A stretch of 9,024 nucleotides of DNA from Betaproteobacteria bacterium (GCA_025362705.1 JANYFH010000061.1:1-9024), one strand, 5' to 3'; shown: positions 1-8,036, counted from the stretch's first letter. Notes: a model not told the origin generated them from the sequence alone. Program-made: numbers and translations.

Positions 1-56
1 TCGTCGGTTCTGCAAAGACGGGCAGCTATCGATTGACAGCATCGGGAAATATTTGA
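1..56 (+). CDS. C-terminal end of an upstream gene, possibly a winged-helix/AlbA-type regulator of the hsd operon
   Basis: Reading from base 3, the third frame gives VGSAKTGSYRLTASGNI and stops at TGA 54-56. The string VGSAKTGSYRL resembles the wing of a winged-helix domain (typically 'R-[IV]-G-S-x-[KR]-x-G-x-[YW]') found at the C-terminus of AlbA_2-type and RecG-like ATP-binding or DNA-binding proteins. Such proteins are known to sit between hsdS and hsdR in some type I restriction operons. The TGA overlaps a possible TTG start (53-55) of hsdR and lies five bases before its ATG at 62, which suggests translational coupling. Only 17 codons are visible, and the other two frames are also open for a while: frame 1 stops at TGA 34-36, and frame 2 runs straight into hsdR. 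The frame choice and the family are therefore tentative. Confidence 0.35.
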   Translation, partial: VGSAKTGSYRLTASGNI

Positions 57-61
57 TCGCG

Positions 62-3000
62 ATGGTATCGAGCCAATACACCGAAGACAGCCTCGTCGAA
101 CAACCCGCCATCGGGTTGTTTGCGGCGCTTGGCTGGCAGACGGTGTCGGCCATGGAGGAAACGTTTGGCGCGGACGGCACGCTGGGGCGTGAGACCAAGG
201 GCGAGGTGGTTTTGGTCGAGCGCCTGCGCGCGGCGCTGTGCAAATTCAACCCGGCATTGCCGCCCGAAGCGATCAGCAATGCCATTGATGAACTGACACG
301 CGACCGCTCTGCGATGAGTCTCGAAGCGGCCAACCGCGAGGTCCATGCGCTGCTCAAGGAAGGGATTGCCGTATCCGTACCCGATACCGAGCATGGTGGC
401 CAAAAGATCGAGCGCCTGCGTGTGGTGGATTGGGAGCATCCGGAGAGCAACGATTTCCTGCTGGTCAGCCAGTTCAGCGTCATCGGCAGTCTCTACACCT
501 GCCGGCCCGATCTGATCGGCTTCGTGAATGGTCTGCCTTGGGTAGTCATCGAACTGAAGAAACCCGGCGTGCCGGCACGTGCGGCATTCGACGAGAACCT
601 TACACACTATAAGCGCGAGATTCCGGCGCTGTTCTGGTTCAACGCATTGCTGATTGCGTCCAATGGCACCGACAGTCGCGTGGGTTCGCTCACGGCAGAC
701 TGGGAACGGTTTTTCGAGTGGAAGCGCATCGAGCGCGAAGATGAGCCGCGTCGTGTATCGCTGGAAGTGATGTTGCGGGGCACCTGCGACCGCGTTCGTC
801 TGCTCGATCTTGCTGAGAACTTCACGCTGTTTTCGGAGCACAAAGCCGGACTGGTGAAGATCCTTGGCCAGAATCACCAGTTCCTCGGGGTTAACAACGC
901 CATTGCCTCGATGCTGGAATCGCGCAAGCTGGGTCACGGGCGCGGCGGTGTCTTTTGGCAAACGCAGGGGAGTGGCAAGAGTTTTTCGATGGTGTTCTTT
1001 GCACAGAAGGTGTTGCGCTGCCTCACCGGCAACTGGACTTTCGTGATCGTTACCGACCGCGTGGAGCTGGATGAGCAGATCGCCAAGACCTTCAAAACCG
1101 TAGGTGCAGTGAGTGAAGCCGAAGGCGACCAATGCCATGCCGCCAGCGGTGCGCGCCTGCGAGAGCTGTTGCGTGGCAACCACCGCTATGTGTTCACGCT
1201 GGTGCACAAGTTTCAGACACCGGAGTTGCTTTGTGACCGTTCGGACGTGATCGTGCTGACCGACGAGGCGCACCGCAGCCAATACGACACGCTGGCGCTC
1301 AACATGCGTGCCGCGTTGCCCAAGGCGATGTTCCTGGCCTTTACCGGCACACCGCTGATTGCTGGCGAGGAGCGCACCAAGGAGGTGTTCGGTGACTACG
1401 TCTCAATCTACGACTTTCAGCAGTCCATTGAGGACGGTGCCACCGTCCCGTTGTTCTACGAAAATCGTACGCCAGAGCTGCAACTGATTAATCCCGATCT
1501 CAATGACGACATCTACCGCGTGATCGAGGACGCCGACCTCGACATCGACCAGGAGGCGAAGCTGGAGAGGGTGTTGGGGCGGCAATACCATCTCATCACC
1601 CGCGATGATCGGCTGGATACGGTGGCGCGAGACATCGTGCGGCACTTTCTCGGTCGCGGCGCATTGGGCAGCACCGTGGGTAAGGCGATGGTGGTGTCGA
1701 TCGATAAGGCCACAGCGTTGCGCATGCACGGCAAAGTAAAGGTGTATTGGGCGGAGGAGACCGCACGCGTAAACAAAGAGCTGGGCGAATTGCACTACCA
1801 ATCCGGCGGAGGCATGACTCCCGAACAGGCGCGTCGCGACCTGCGCATCGCTGAACTGAAGCAGCGGCTAGGGGTGCTAAACAGCACCGACATGGCGGTG
1901 ATCGTCTCGCCCGGCCAGAACGAGATTCCGCAGATGCAGGCGCTGGGACTGGATATCGCGCCGCATCGCAGGCGCATGAATGAATCGCAGCCGGGGCTCG
2001 ATGAGAAGTTCAAGGACACCGACGACCCGCTTCGGCTGGTATTCGTTTGCGCCATGTGGCTGACGGGTTTCGACGCGCCGAGTTGCTCAACCGTCTATCT
2101 CGACAAACCAATGCGCAATCACACGCTGATGCAAACCATCGCTCGCGCCAACCGTGTGTTTCCGGGCAAGCACAGCGGCGCGATCGTGGACTACGCCAAC
2201 GTGTTCGCCTCGCTAGAAAAGGCGCTGGCGATCTATGGAGCCGGTAAGGACGGCAAAAGCCCGGTCAAGGACAAGCAGCAACTGGTCACGGAGCTGCGCA
2301 ATGCGGTGGAGGAGGCCACGGTCTTCTGCGCCGCACATGGTGTGAAGCTGGGCGAGATCGAGGCTACCGCTGCCGGCAGCCTGGAGCGTTTGTCGCGCAT
2401 AGAGGACGGCATGAACGCGCTGATTTCTCCCGACACGCTGCGCCGCGATTTCTTCGCCCATGAACGCTTTGTGAGTACGCTTTACCGCGCCGTGAAACCC
2501 GATCCGGTCGCGCTGGAGTTTGCCGCCCGTGTCGCCTGCCTGAGTACGCTGGCCGACGCCATTCGCGCCAAGCTGAACCCGAACCCGCCCGATATCTCCA
2601 AGGTGATGGGGCAGATCAACAGCTTGCTCGACGAATCCATTACTGGCCACGCGATCAGGGCGGAATTACCACCCGCGCTTGACTTATCGAAGATCAACTT
2701 CGAGGCGCTGGCGCAGCGGTTCAAAGAATCTAAACACAAGAACACTGACCTCGAAGTGCTCAAGGCTGCGATCCGCGCCCAACTGGAAAGGATGATCCAG
2801 TTGAATCGTACCCGCGCCGATTTCGCGGAAAAATTCGAGGCACTTATCGAGAGCTACAACGCTGGCAGCGCCAGCATTGATGCGCTCTACAACGAACTGT
2901 TGGCCCTTTCCAATTCACTGAACGAAGAGCAGCAGCGCCATGTACGGGAGAACATGAGCGAGGAAGAGCTAGTCATCCTCGACATACTGACGCGCCCTGC

Positions 3001-3259
3001 ACCGGAACTCTCAACCGAGGAGCGCGCCGAAGTGAAGAAGGTCGCGCGTGAATTGCTTGTCAGGCTAAAGGCATTGCTGGTATTGAACTGGCGACAGAAA
3101 TCGACGGCTCGTTCGCAGCTCAAACTTGCTATCGAAGACACACTCGACTTCGGACTGCCGCGTGCCTATACACCGGAGCTATATCAACAGAAGTGCTCGG
3201 CGGTGTTCGAGCATGTTTATGAGAGCTACCCGGAGCGGCATGCCGGTGTGTATGCCTGA
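62..3259 (+). CDS. hsdR: Type I restriction endonuclease subunit R (HsdR)
   Basis: This is the motor and nuclease subunit of a type I restriction-modification complex. With HsdM and HsdS it translocates unmodified DNA using ATP and cuts it at a distance. Numbering from ATG 62 (1065 aa, a normal family length), the N-terminus has the PD-(D/E)xK nuclease: Pro149-Asp150 in RPDLIGF, then Glu164-Leu-Lys166 in VVIELKKPG. The following QxxxY position reads NLTHY, with Asn179 for Gln. The translocase follows: Walker A QTQGSGKS (300-307), DEAH (401-404), TGTP (428-431), TGFDAP (668-673) and arginine-finger motif QTIARANR (691-698). The remainder to about residue 1055 matches the DUF3387-type C-terminal region (EKFEALIESYN; ELLVRLKALLVLNW). 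An in-frame TTG at 53 with a GGGA five bases upstream is an alternative start. I prefer ATG 62 because MVSSQYTEDSLVEQPAI fits the family N-terminus. There is no frameshift and no missing catalytic residue. hsdM and hsdS are not in the window. Confidence 0.93.
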   Translation: MVSSQYTEDSLVEQPAIGLFAALGWQTVSAMEETFGADGTLGRETKGEVVLVERLRAALCKFNPALPPEAISNAIDELTRDRSAMSLEAANREVHALLKEGIAVSVPDTEHGGQKIERLRVVDWEHPESNDFLLVSQFSVIGSLYTCRPDLIGFVNGLPWVVIELKKPGVPARAAFDENLTHYKREIPALFWFNALLIASNGTDSRVGSLTADWERFFEWKRIEREDEPRRVSLEVMLRGTCDRVRLLDLAENFTLFSEHKAGLVKILGQNHQFLGVNNAIASMLESRKLGHGRGGVFWQTQGSGKSFSMVFFAQKVLRCLTGNWTFVIVTDRVELDEQIAKTFKTVGAVSEAEGDQCHAASGARLRELLRGNHRYVFTLVHKFQTPELLCDRSDVIVLTDEAHRSQYDTLALNMRAALPKAMFLAFTGTPLIAGEERTKEVFGDYVSIYDFQQSIEDGATVPLFYENRTPELQLINPDLNDDIYRVIEDADLDIDQEAKLERVLGRQYHLITRDDRLDTVARDIVRHFLGRGALGSTVGKAMVVSIDKATALRMHGKVKVYWAEETARVNKELGELHYQSGGGMTPEQARRDLRIAELKQRLGVLNSTDMAVIVSPGQNEIPQMQALGLDIAPHRRRMNESQPGLDEKFKDTDDPLRLVFVCAMWLTGFDAPSCSTVYLDKPMRNHTLMQTIARANRVFPGKHSGAIVDYANVFASLEKALAIYGAGKDGKSPVKDKQQLVTELRNAVEEATVFCAAHGVKLGEIEATAAGSLERLSRIEDGMNALISPDTLRRDFFAHERFVSTLYRAVKPDPVALEFAARVACLSTLADAIRAKLNPNPPDISKVMGQINSLLDESITGHAIRAELPPALDLSKINFEALAQRFKESKHKNTDLEVLKAAIRAQLERMIQLNRTRADFAEKFEALIESYNAGSASIDALYNELLALSNSLNEEQQRHVRENMSEEELVILDILTRPAPELSTEERAEVKKVARELLVRLKALLVLNWRQKSTARSQLKLAIEDTLDFGLPRAYTPELYQQKCSAVFEHVYESYPERHAGVYA

Positions 3260-3267
3260 TGGTGGAA

Positions 3268-3288
3268 GCCGCGCCAGCGCTAGTGTTT
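3268..3288. repeat. Solo copy of one palindrome arm at the 3' end of the hybrid kinase gene
   Basis: This 21-base stretch matches 8516-8536 at 19 of 21 positions; the shared core is CCAGCGCTAG. In both places it lies just after a minus-strand stop codon: here it overlaps the kinase TAA (3287-3289), and at the other site it follows the RND TGA by eight bases. No good partner arm is visible here on the hsdR side, so it looks like half of the element. It also fills most of the 27-base gap between the converging hsdR and kinase genes. No T-run follows on either strand. Confidence 0.45.
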
Positions 3289-6200
3289 ACGAGGATTTGT
3301 GCGGTGCAGTCTTGACTGCCAGCCATTTGCCCAACGCCGCATCAGCTTCCTGATATTGGAATTTGATGCGCGCAAGTAACTCCGCCAGATTTTCCTCTGT
3401 GTTCGGGAGAATATCCGCTTCTGGTTGTTTGCGCCGGGCAGCCAATTCCAAATCCTTGCATCGCGCTGCCACACGCGGAAATCCCATGCTCGCAGAGGAA
3501 CCGCGCAAGCTATGCGCGATATCGGCAAGCTGCTTCCAATGTCCACTCGCCAACAATTGATCCATCGCATTCATGCGTTCAATCGCCTGCGTTTGGAAAA
3601 GCCGAATGAGCCCGCCAACCGCATCCTGCGTATCGTTGCCACTACCTGACGCAGCCGGCAGGTAACGCAGGTCTTCGAGTTGTTCCGTATCGAGTATTGG
3701 CATCTCCTCCACAGGTGGCATTGCGCCGATGCGTCCCGGCGAAACAGGTGGTGGCACTGGTGGTTCGGCGTACGTTGGTTGATCAACGGTATCCGCCGGC
3801 AATACTCTTTCAAAAAGGCTTTTCAGGTCGCCGGTGCGTATGGGTTTGGAAACATAGTCATCCATTCCCATCGCAAGATAGCGTTCGCGGTCGCCCGGCA
3901 ATGCGTGCGCGGTCATCGCGACGATCGGCGGGCAGGTTCTGCTGGCGAGAGTCCTGCGGATATTATTCATCGCGGTCACGCCGTCGAGCACTGGCATATG
4001 GATGTCCATGAGAATGAGATCGTAACTGCCCGCAATTGCTTTTTCGACGGCGTCGCTGCCGTCGCGGGCCAGTTCAGTCTCGCATCCAATATTTTTGAGC
4101 ATGCCGAGGATGACCTGCTGGTTAATTTCATTGTCCTCGGCAACGAGTATGTGGACGGGTCGATCAGCGATCTTCGCGGAAAATAAATTGCCGCGAACGT
4201 TCTTGTTGGTCGACACTGGACGTCTCGTTGCCCGGGAGGCCGCGGTTTTGTTTGAACTCGTGGCAAGATATTCCGCGTCATAACCCGGCGCAAGGGAATA
4301 GGGGCGTGTCGCGAAGTCGAGGTTCTGCTCATGCGCGACCGCACGCGTAAAAACATCGAAAATTTTTGCTCTGCCTGCAGGCCGCATGATGAAGGCGTCA
4401 TGCCTAAGCGTGGGTGTCATTTGCTGTTTGGATAGTTCAGCACGGGAAATGGCTGATTGCAAAATGACCGGCATCGGCGCTTCGCCACGACCCTGCCGCT
4501 CGCGGTCGTCTTTTTCCAGTGCGTCTCGCATCGCTGCCGTTTGGGGCGATGGCGCAACCATTTCAGTGAGCAAGATATCGAACGGTCGCTCTGATGTGAA
4601 TATTTGCACTGCTTCTTCCGGCGATGAGGTAACAGTGTCAAATCCCCAGCGCGCGTAGCGGTGCTGCTGAATTTTCCGCCGGTTCGCGTTGCGGTCAACC
4701 ACCAGCAGGCGCTTTGCGACAAAGATGGCGACATCACGCTGCATATAGGGTTTTGTCGGCCCGCTTGCAGCGCTGGTCAACACAGTAAAAATGAAGGTTG
4801 AACCTACGCCCTCGGTGCTTTCAACAGTTACGTTACCACCCATCAATTGTGAAAGGCGCCTCACAATCGCGAGCCCCAGGCCGGTACCGCCATACTTCCT
4901 GGTGGTCGATGCATCCACCTGTGTGAACGGCTGAAACAGCTTGCTGGCACGGTCGGCGGGGATGCCGATGCCGGTGTCCAACACACGACCTTCCAGTTCG
5001 AGTTGCCCACTGGTTAATTGACGGGCGCGAAGTGTCAGTGTGATTTCGCCTGCCGCAGTAAATTTGATTGCATTTGAAAGCAGGTTCAACAAGATCTGCC
5101 GCAAGCGCGTGGGATCGCCCAAAATATAAAAGGGTACGTCATCATGCATGTCGAAGAGCAGTGCGAGACCTTTTTCTCGCGCTTTCTCGGCGACCAATTC
5201 AAACGCCTCTTCGACGACGGTGACAATCTCGACAACGACCGATTCCAGCGTCATCTGACCGGACTCGATCTTGGAGAAATCCAGCACATCGTCGATGAGA
5301 CGCAGCAGCGTATCGCCGGAGGATCGGATCAGGTGAATATAGTCTTGCTGCTCGTCATTCAAACTGGTCTCACTCAAGAGGCTGGTCATGCCGAGCACAC
5401 CGTTGAGCGGAGTACGTATCTCGTGGCTCATGGTTGCGAGGAACGCTTCTTTGGCGCGCGCGGCTTCCGTAACGCGCACGTTTGCTTCCATCAATTCGAC
5501 TTCTGCCAATTTGCGATCAGTAACGTCGGAGATGGATCCGACAAACCGGATCGCCCGGCTTTCGGCATTGCGCTGCGCAATTGCACGCACGCGTATCCAC
5601 ATGTAGCGTCCATCGTTACGCTTGATACGGGACTCGATATCAAACAAGGGGGTCAAGCCCTTGAAATGGGCGATGACGCATCGCCGTACTTCAGCCGTGT
5701 CTTCAGGGTGGACATGATCCATCCAAGCGAACTTTGCCGGAAAGTTGCCCTCTACGTAACCGAGTATTTCGCGGAAGCGATCCGAAAAGTAAACGGTGCC
5801 GCCATCGACAAGCTCGATATCCCAAATTCCCTGTTGGGAGGATCGAATCACGAGATCAAGTTGTTCACGCTGGCGCGCAAGCTCACGCTCCAGTTTTTTG
5901 ATTAATGTGACATCCGTGATGGTGCCAATCATGCCGTCTATCGCGCCGTCTGCCCGCTTTAATATTTTCTTTGCGACGATGGTTTCGAACTGCCTGCCAT
6001 CGGTATTTGTAATGAATGCTTCGCTCGCTTCGTAATCAGATTGGGATGCCAAGAACTGCATGTCATGCGTGTCGTTCTGAACGGCAGTATCGTGCGGTTG
6101 CAAGTCCTGGTCAGTTTTGCCAAGAATGTCTTCCCGCTTCCGACCTCCCAATTGCTCCCAAGCCTGATTGACGGCGACGAATCTGCCCGCAGTATCTTTC

Positions 6201-7255
6201 CTGAAAATAGGATTCGGATTGAACTCGATCAAGTCTTCCGTGAACCGGGTTTGGTCCTGCAATTTCCGCGTCATGCTCGCCGCAAGTGCTTCGGCTTGTT
6301 GGCGCAATCGGGTCAGTAACAACACCAGCGCGCCAAGTAGCATCGTGCCGAAAATGCCGATGACAAGAATGGCTCGTGGCAAGTCGCTCTTAAGCGATTT
6401 CTCAAGTAGCGGCGTCGATGAAATCTTCAGGCGCAGGATCCGCTGGCCAAATTCGGCTGGGATTTCCACATTCATTTCCGCGTCGGAACGTACTGCAGAC
6501 GCGGTACCCGGGGACGGGAAGAGGCGCCTCTCGCCATCGTAAAGCTCATGTACCACCGGATAGGCGGCGTTACGCGTCATGATCGATGCCATCATCGCAC
6601 CCAAGTCAACGATGGCAATTGCCGATCCTTTGGTTGGGCTGATTGCGGGTGCGCGATTCTTGCTGACGGCGGTGTCGAATGGCAATGCCAGCGCGACGAA
6701 ATTTGCCGGGGGAGGCGCCCCTGTTGTTGCGCCCAAGGGTTCGGACATTACAATCGCCGCCGTCGATGTAGCGCGACTGATTGCATCCGCCAATGCAGGC
6801 GACGCGCTCCACGCAGACACCTTGTTGCCGGGAGTTGGTGGCGCCAAGAGACTCGTCATCGTGGCCGTACCGGCAGGCGCGTCGACACCGCGAATGAGCT
6901 GCAAGGCGACCAGGCCAGGATACGTATGCCCGTCGCGGATACTGATGGTAACGAACGTATCCCATGCCCCCTGACTCGCCGCTGACGATGCTGTCGCCGG
7001 CAGCACTGCCACAAAAGCGTTTGCGCTGCGGAGGAGAGTTTCGACGTCATTTAGCTGACGGATCAAAGCACGTTTTTCGCTCTGTGCAATTTCCGCGAAA
7101 CGTGTATCGGCATCGGCGCGTAGTTGGCGTGAACTCTGGAACGCGGCAAACAACGTTGAGAGCAGCAGTGCCCCAAGAATCAGCCACGGGAGCTCGATTT
7201 TGCGTAAGCGCGACGAGATGCGGCCCAGTGAATCTTGTGTTACCGGTGAGGTCAT
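3287..7255 (-). CDS. Hybrid sensor histidine kinase (CHASE-PAS-PAS-HisKA-HATPase-REC-REC-HPt)
   Basis: This 1322-aa inner-membrane sensor kinase holds three phosphorelay steps in one chain. In order: TM1 about 21-40; a periplasmic region 41-292 with CHASE-like signatures (FAEIAQSEKRALIRQLNDVE; YPGLVALQLIRGV); TM2 about 294-315; a helical linker; PAS1 about 340-450; PAS2 with PAC about 465-582; HisKA with phosphoacceptor His611 in SHEIRTPLNG; HATPase with N-box Asn728, G1 DTGIGIP (760-766), F-box LFQPF and G2 GGTGLGLAI (789-797). A degenerate receiver follows (about 846-975), with Glu898 where Asp is expected and Arg958 where Lys is expected. The second receiver (about 1033-1155) is intact: Asp1041, Asp1084, Thr1115, Lys1137. 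After a proline-rich linker comes an HPt domain with His1248 in AHSLRGSSASMG. The layout is BarA/ArcB-like, but the sensor differs, so no symbol is given. The ATG at 7255 has no good Shine-Dalgarno sequence, yet no other early Met exists. The final response regulator is not in the window, and the signal is unknown. Confidence 0.92.
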   Translation of the reverse strand: MTSPVTQDSLGRISSRLRKIELPWLILGALLLSTLFAAFQSSRQLRADADTRFAEIAQSEKRALIRQLNDVETLLRSANAFVAVLPATASSAASQGAWDTFVTISIRDGHTYPGLVALQLIRGVDAPAGTATMTSLLAPPTPGNKVSAWSASPALADAISRATSTAAIVMSEPLGATTGAPPPANFVALALPFDTAVSKNRAPAISPTKGSAIAIVDLGAMMASIMTRNAAYPVVHELYDGERRLFPSPGTASAVRSDAEMNVEIPAEFGQRILRLKISSTPLLEKSLKSDLPRAILVIGIFGTMLLGALVLLLTRLRQQAEALAASMTRKLQDQTRFTEDLIEFNPNPIFRKDTAGRFVAVNQAWEQLGGRKREDILGKTDQDLQPHDTAVQNDTHDMQFLASQSDYEASEAFITNTDGRQFETIVAKKILKRADGAIDGMIGTITDVTLIKKLERELARQREQLDLVIRSSQQGIWDIELVDGGTVYFSDRFREILGYVEGNFPAKFAWMDHVHPEDTAEVRRCVIAHFKGLTPLFDIESRIKRNDGRYMWIRVRAIAQRNAESRAIRFVGSISDVTDRKLAEVELMEANVRVTEAARAKEAFLATMSHEIRTPLNGVLGMTSLLSETSLNDEQQDYIHLIRSSGDTLLRLIDDVLDFSKIESGQMTLESVVVEIVTVVEEAFELVAEKAREKGLALLFDMHDDVPFYILGDPTRLRQILLNLLSNAIKFTAAGEITLTLRARQLTSGQLELEGRVLDTGIGIPADRASKLFQPFTQVDASTTRKYGGTGLGLAIVRRLSQLMGGNVTVESTEGVGSTFIFTVLTSAASGPTKPYMQRDVAIFVAKRLLVVDRNANRRKIQQHRYARWGFDTVTSSPEEAVQIFTSERPFDILLTEMVAPSPQTAAMRDALEKDDRERQGRGEAPMPVILQSAISRAELSKQQMTPTLRHDAFIMRPAGRAKIFDVFTRAVAHEQNLDFATRPYSLAPGYDAEYLATSSNKTAASRATRRPVSTNKNVRGNLFSAKIADRPVHILVAEDNEINQQVILGMLKNIGCETELARDGSDAVEKAIAGSYDLILMDIHMPVLDGVTAMNNIRRTLASRTCPPIVAMTAHALPGDRERYLAMGMDDYVSKPIRTGDLKSLFERVLPADTVDQPTYAEPPVPPPVSPGRIGAMPPVEEMPILDTEQLEDLRYLPAASGSGNDTQDAVGGLIRLFQTQAIERMNAMDQLLASGHWKQLADIAHSLRGSSASMGFPRVAARCKDLELAARRKQPEADILPNTEENLAELLARIKFQYQEADAALGKWLAVKTAPHKSS

Positions 7256-7376
7256 AATTAGATAGGTTACCCGAACACTGCTGCCTTATGTAGAGTAGCT
7301 GGTGGACGATTTGTCGGCAGATAACAGAAAAAGATTATAGAATTCAAGGGCGTTAAATTGTTTCTTAACTAAAAAG
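7256..7376. promoter_or_regulatory. Divergent promoter region between the hybrid kinase and the lytic transglycosylase
   Basis: These 121 AT-rich bases must hold the start signals of both divergent genes. On the minus strand (kinase) a perfect TATAAT lies at 7334-7339. The hexamer 17 bases upstream of it is AACAAT (7357-7362), a poor -35, so activation by a regulator is plausible. That promoter would leave a leader of about 75 bases before the kinase ATG. On the plus strand (transglycosylase) TTGTCG 7311-7316 and TATAGA 7336-7341 form a weak pair with a long 19-base spacer. The two -10 boxes occupy nearly the same bases, so the two promoters would compete. These calls come from reading hexamers only; no start site is proven. 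Confidence 0.4.
7352..7369. promoter_or_regulatory. Inverted repeat GTTAA-N8-TTAAC, candidate operator
   Basis: GTTAA (7352-7356) and TTAAC (7365-7369) are perfect 5-base arms around the 8-base spacer ATTGTTTC. The repeat ends eight bases before the transglycosylase ATG and covers the expected -35 position of the kinase promoter on the other strand. A protein bound here could affect both genes. The arms are short and AT-rich, so chance occurrence cannot be excluded. Confidence 0.25.
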
Positions 7377-8030
7377 ATGAATTGTTCAATGATTCGAATG
7401 ATGGCGGCTTCGCGCGGTCTTGTTTTCAGCCTTTTGGGGCTGGTGGCCGCTGCATTGTTCTTGCCGAAGGATGCTGCCGCCAATATTTATGCGTTCAAGG
7501 ATGAAAAAGGCGTGACGCATTTTTCCAACCTGCCGCATCTGGACAAACGTTACCGGCTCGTTTACCGGATTCCGACCTCGCTGCAGATGCGACCAAACGC
7601 GTGGTCAGCAAACGGACCGAAGATGGTCGATATTGAAAAATTGGTGCCAATCATTGCCAACGCCGCGCGCCTGAACGGGCTCGATGCCAAGCTTGTACAC
7701 GCGGTGATTCGCGCTGAATCCGGCTATAACGAAAATGCCATTTCATCGAAAGGCGCAGTAGGGTTGATGCAATTGATCCCGGCAACGGCTCAGCGCTACG
7801 GTGTCGTTAACAGCTATGATGCGACCGAAAATATTTCGGGCGGTACCCGCTATCTTCGCGACCTGTTGAAGATGTTCAACGGCAATCTGGAACTGGCGAT
7901 TGCAGGCTATAACGCCGGTGAGAACGCTGTTATTCGTGCGGGCAATCGCGTACCGCCATATCCCGAAACGATGGCATACGTGCCGAAAGTGCTGAATTTC
8001 TATCACAGCCCCGATCTCAGCCGTTTCTGA
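7377..8030 (+). CDS. Secreted SLT-type lytic transglycosylase (family 1) with N-terminal DUF4124-like segment
   Basis: The product (217 aa) cleaves the MurNAc-GlcNAc bond of peptidoglycan, forming 1,6-anhydro-MurNAc, in the periplasm. Residues 1-35 are a signal peptide: Arg residues near the start, the hydrophobic stretch LVFSLLGLVAAALFL, and a likely cut after AAA35. A short DUF4124-like strand follows (NIYAFKDEKGVTHFSNLP, 36-53), often fused to such enzymes. The SLT domain runs from about 85 to 210: catalytic Glu114 in IRAESGYNENAIS, the GLMQLIPATAQRYG motif (129-142), and IAGYNAGENAV (175-185), equivalent to the 'AYNAG' motif. No lipobox is seen, so it should be soluble. The start is uncertain: ATG 7377 has only AAAAG directly before it, and Met codons at 7389, 7398 and 7401 would keep much of the signal peptide. 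It is divergent from the hybrid kinase. Its role could be wall turnover or making room for an envelope complex; the sequence does not say which. Confidence 0.88.
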   Translation: MNCSMIRMMAASRGLVFSLLGLVAAALFLPKDAAANIYAFKDEKGVTHFSNLPHLDKRYRLVYRIPTSLQMRPNAWSANGPKMVDIEKLVPIIANAARLNGLDAKLVHAVIRAESGYNENAISSKGAVGLMQLIPATAQRYGVVNSYDATENISGGTRYLRDLLKMFNGNLELAIAGYNAGENAVIRAGNRVPPYPETMAYVPKVLNFYHSPDLSRF

Positions 8031-8036
8031 GTCCGG

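Noticed and set aside
26..1282. A 418-codon open frame on the minus strand opposite the HsdR N-terminus
   Set aside because: It is antisense to unmistakable HsdR motifs, its translation has no recognisable domain, and long antisense frames are expected opposite genes with this codon bias.
5144..5905. A 253-codon open frame on the plus strand inside the kinase gene
   Set aside because: It is the shadow of the PAS2/HisKA coding region, and its Cys/His-rich product resembles no family.
6548..6985. Overlapping plus-strand frames opposite the kinase CHASE-like region
   Set aside because: Two different frames are open over the same bases, as expected for shadows, and neither has a ribosome binding site or a domain.
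8016..8031. CTCAG-CCGTTT-CTGAG hairpin at the end of the transglycosylase gene as its terminator
   Set aside because: The stem is only five pairs, overlaps the stop codon, and is nine bases short of the nearest T-run. The downstream structure at 8037-8069 fits better.
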